A stretch of 20,265 bases of DNA from Didymodactylos carnosus (Eukaryota; Rotifera; Eurotatoria; Philodinida; Philodinidae): assembly GCA_905250885.1 (NCBI GenBank), contig CAJNOQ010003441.1, positions 1 to 20,265 on the forward strand, read 5' to 3'. Made by a program: the position numbers and the translations under genes. The notes beneath the pieces were generated by a model. That model did not search any database and was not told the origin of the DNA. It saw only the letters and a list, made by a program, of their open reading frames with translations. Shown piece by piece: positions 18,507 through 20,265 of the stretch; position 1 is the first letter of the stretch; the number at the start of each line of letters is the position of its first letter.

Positions 18507-19296
18507 AACCATGTTTTGTAAGGAAGGTAATAATGAATTAAACTGGGTTTAATTTACTTTTCCATTTTTATCAACAAAACCCTTTAACGAAGTTTTCATA
18601 AACTTCAGGATTCTTAAATGGTTTGATTCTCTAATGAAGATAGCATTGTAGTAGAAACGTTATTTTCTTTTGTTAGTAAAAGAGGAAAGAGTAAATCAAA
18701 TTGAATTCACTATACCTTTTAAGTGCAACAACATTACCACGAAGATGCTGAGGCTTATCTCATTTAGATTTGGTTCAAACTTTGCCGGATTGTAGAGAAC
18801 ACTTCAAAGTATATATGACGGCTTGTCCACAGGTAACGCTATGACACATTTTCAACATAAAAAATTTATTTCCTCACACATACGAGTAGAAATAAAAGTA
18901 AATGTTGCATTATTTTATCTCGATGGACGCCATAATTCATATAGCCGGGATGACCTCGTGAGAAGGACAGAATTAAAGCTTCAAGGTACAGAACTACCCA
19001 TATAAAAAATGGTTTTCACAAAGTTGGTTAAGCCCCCCCCCTCCTCAGAAATGGTGATTTTCTGTCAAAACATAGGTTTTAAGATAAGCACATGAGAAGA
19101 TAACCTGCAGTATCTACTTTCAGAATCTGTATCGCTTTTGGTCACAAAAGTGGATTTTCCTAGATGTTCTAAAATTTAGTATTCCATACAGCGTTTTCTC
19201 TATATAAGAGTTACACCTGAAGTTTCCCAAGATTTTTTTATAGCGGTTTGTCATAGAGAGTTTATTCTTTTTTTGTTTAAAAGAGGAAAACAAACT
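18507..19296. other. Intergenic, nothing firm
   Basis: This is AT-rich DNA with a C-run near 19033. A 60-codon opening at 18823-19005 starts at TTG and has no motif. Confidence 0.4.
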
Positions 19297-19456
19297 ACAT
19301 CGTCTGACCGGCGCCGATTTTTGAATTAGGTCTTAGTTTTTTAGAAAACTAAGGGTTTTTAGAAAATCCGGAAGGAGTTTTCGGGTTTTGGAGGTTGTTG
19401 GTTGCCGGAAAAACCAATAAAGGCTTAACTGAAAAATCGGCGTCGGTCAGATCATG
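19297..19456. repeat. 160-bp inverted repeat with GTCTGACCGGCGCCGATTTTT arm
   Basis: The left arm, about 19297-19336 (core CTGACCGGCGCCGATTTTT), pairs with the right arm, about 19421-19456 (core AAAAATCGGCGTCGGTCAG). Partial complementarity extends outward to roughly 19265 and 19490. The centre contains further short A/T palindromes (TTTTAGAAAACTAAGG-like). There is no ORF. It is most likely a small MITE or fold-back relic. Confidence 0.65.
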
Positions 19457-20087
19457 CAGTTAGGTGTCTAGCTTAAAATAAAACAAATCCGAACTCTTCA
19501 GCTTGAAGTATGTTAAAAATCTTGGGAAACACTTCGGGGTCCTTTTTGGACCTAGATCTCTGGAAAACTCCTAAACCGTAAGACTTGGAGACAAAAACAT
19601 TTTTTCATTCCCGTAACTCATTAAGCCAAACATTTATGGAAAGTTTCGTCAAGATCGGATGTACGGTGTCGGAGATAATTTTTGAGGGGGGAGGCTCTTA
19701 ATTCCTGATGATGTTAATTTTTAGAATTCGTCCGGGTGGCGCCATCATAAAAGCGCGACTTTTAATGACTCCTCGCTTAAACTGTATGAGGGATTAACCA
19801 TTACTCTGAGATAACCAGTTTTTTATTTGTCCAATCCGATTTCTGTACTTCGAAGCTTTAATTCTTTTCCCTTCTCACAAGGTCATTTAGACCATATGCT
19901 TAATGCGGTCGGTAACGCGATGACAAAAAATGAAAGTGTCGTCTAGTAGCTGTTGAAAAGCTTCTATTTTCTGTAAGTGTATCCAGTATTGATAGGAATA
20001 TTCAACAGCCAGTTTAGTGCTACAACTTGGAACTACTGAAACATATGAACAAAATTTAAATCGAACGTATGCGGCTTGGCCAGCTAA
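19457..20087. other. Intergenic, nothing recognised
   Basis: There are no exon-like segments. This stretch contains whatever remains of the 5' side of the retrotransposon that begins at about 20088, but I could not identify further reverse-transcriptase motifs in it. Confidence 0.4.
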
Positions 20088-20265
20088 CGGTACACCAGAG
20101 TGCGGAAGTATGAAGCGTTAAATGGAGTGGTAAAACTAATGATTGAAGCAATGGAGGAAGTAGGAGCAGGAGTCAGAGTAGGAGGAGAGCTACTAACTGA
20201 TGTAAAGTTTGCGGATGATCAAGGAATGGTTGCAGATTCGGAAGAAGGATTACAACGATTGATGG
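20088..20265 (+). mobile_element. Non-LTR retrotransposon reverse transcriptase fragment, cut by window edge
   Basis: An open frame of 59 codons running off the right end encodes a recognisable palm segment of a LINE-type reverse transcriptase. An IEAMEEVGAGVRVGGELL stretch is followed by KFADDQ, the catalytic Asp-Asp box (FADD at 20208-20219), and then a SEEGLQRLM helix. The upstream fingers motifs are absent: a stop lies at 20085-20087, and the residues before about 20112 do not fit the family. The copy is therefore 5'-truncated or frameshifted in the visible part. The gene continues beyond the window. The clade (RTE, CR1, L2 or similar) cannot be settled from this segment. Confidence 0.8.

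Overview
The window reads as nuclear DNA of an invertebrate animal. It is AT-rich, has spliced genes with GT-AG introns (one only 65 nt long), and is crowded with inverted repeats and small non-autonomous transposon remnants. A bdelloid rotifer-like genome would fit the short intron, the repeat load and one apparently bacterial-type gene, but no single marker proves the lineage.

Two spliced genes can be built with intact reading frames, both on the minus strand. The first is a membrane-anchored short-chain dehydrogenase/reductase of the retinol dehydrogenase type (8225 to 6340, two exons, 370 residues). The second is a phytanoyl-CoA dioxygenase-family Fe(II)/2-oxoglutarate enzyme (17907 to 15244, three exons, 366 residues). 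The 1.5 kb second intron of the latter carries a degenerate tRNA-like sequence and a large inverted-repeat element.

The most notable item is a 69-residue plus-strand ORF at 13183-13392. It matches the C-terminal ribosomal-RNase domain of colicin E3/cloacin-type bacteriocins, including the Asp-His-Glu catalytic spacing and a C-terminal Arg. It stands alone, with no translocation or receptor domain and no recognisable immunity gene, inside otherwise eukaryotic DNA. It is the best candidate for something undescribed: a horizontally acquired, stand-alone decoding-centre ribonuclease in an animal. A basic 127-residue ORF of unknown function follows about 1 kb downstream (14402-14785).

The rest is mostly non-coding, in this order: an inverted repeat (418-735), a piggyBac-type MITE with TTAA duplication (2074-2301), a dispersed direct repeat (about 2497-2614 and 2963-3067), a 506-bp palindromic MITE (4506-5011) and a Cys-rich exon-like fragment (5136-5354). 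The 8.3-9.9 kb interval upstream of the dehydrogenase holds a duplicated promoter/5'UTR-like block, a long hairpin and a nested inverted-repeat element. Next come back-to-back perfect palindromes (10647-10699), two low-complexity self-complementary clusters (11640-11835 and 11990-12394), another small inverted repeat (19297-19456), and a broken non-LTR retrotransposon reverse transcriptase that runs off the right edge (20088-20265).

The genes show no sign of working together. All gene calls rest on reading motifs and splice sites by eye; no database search was possible.
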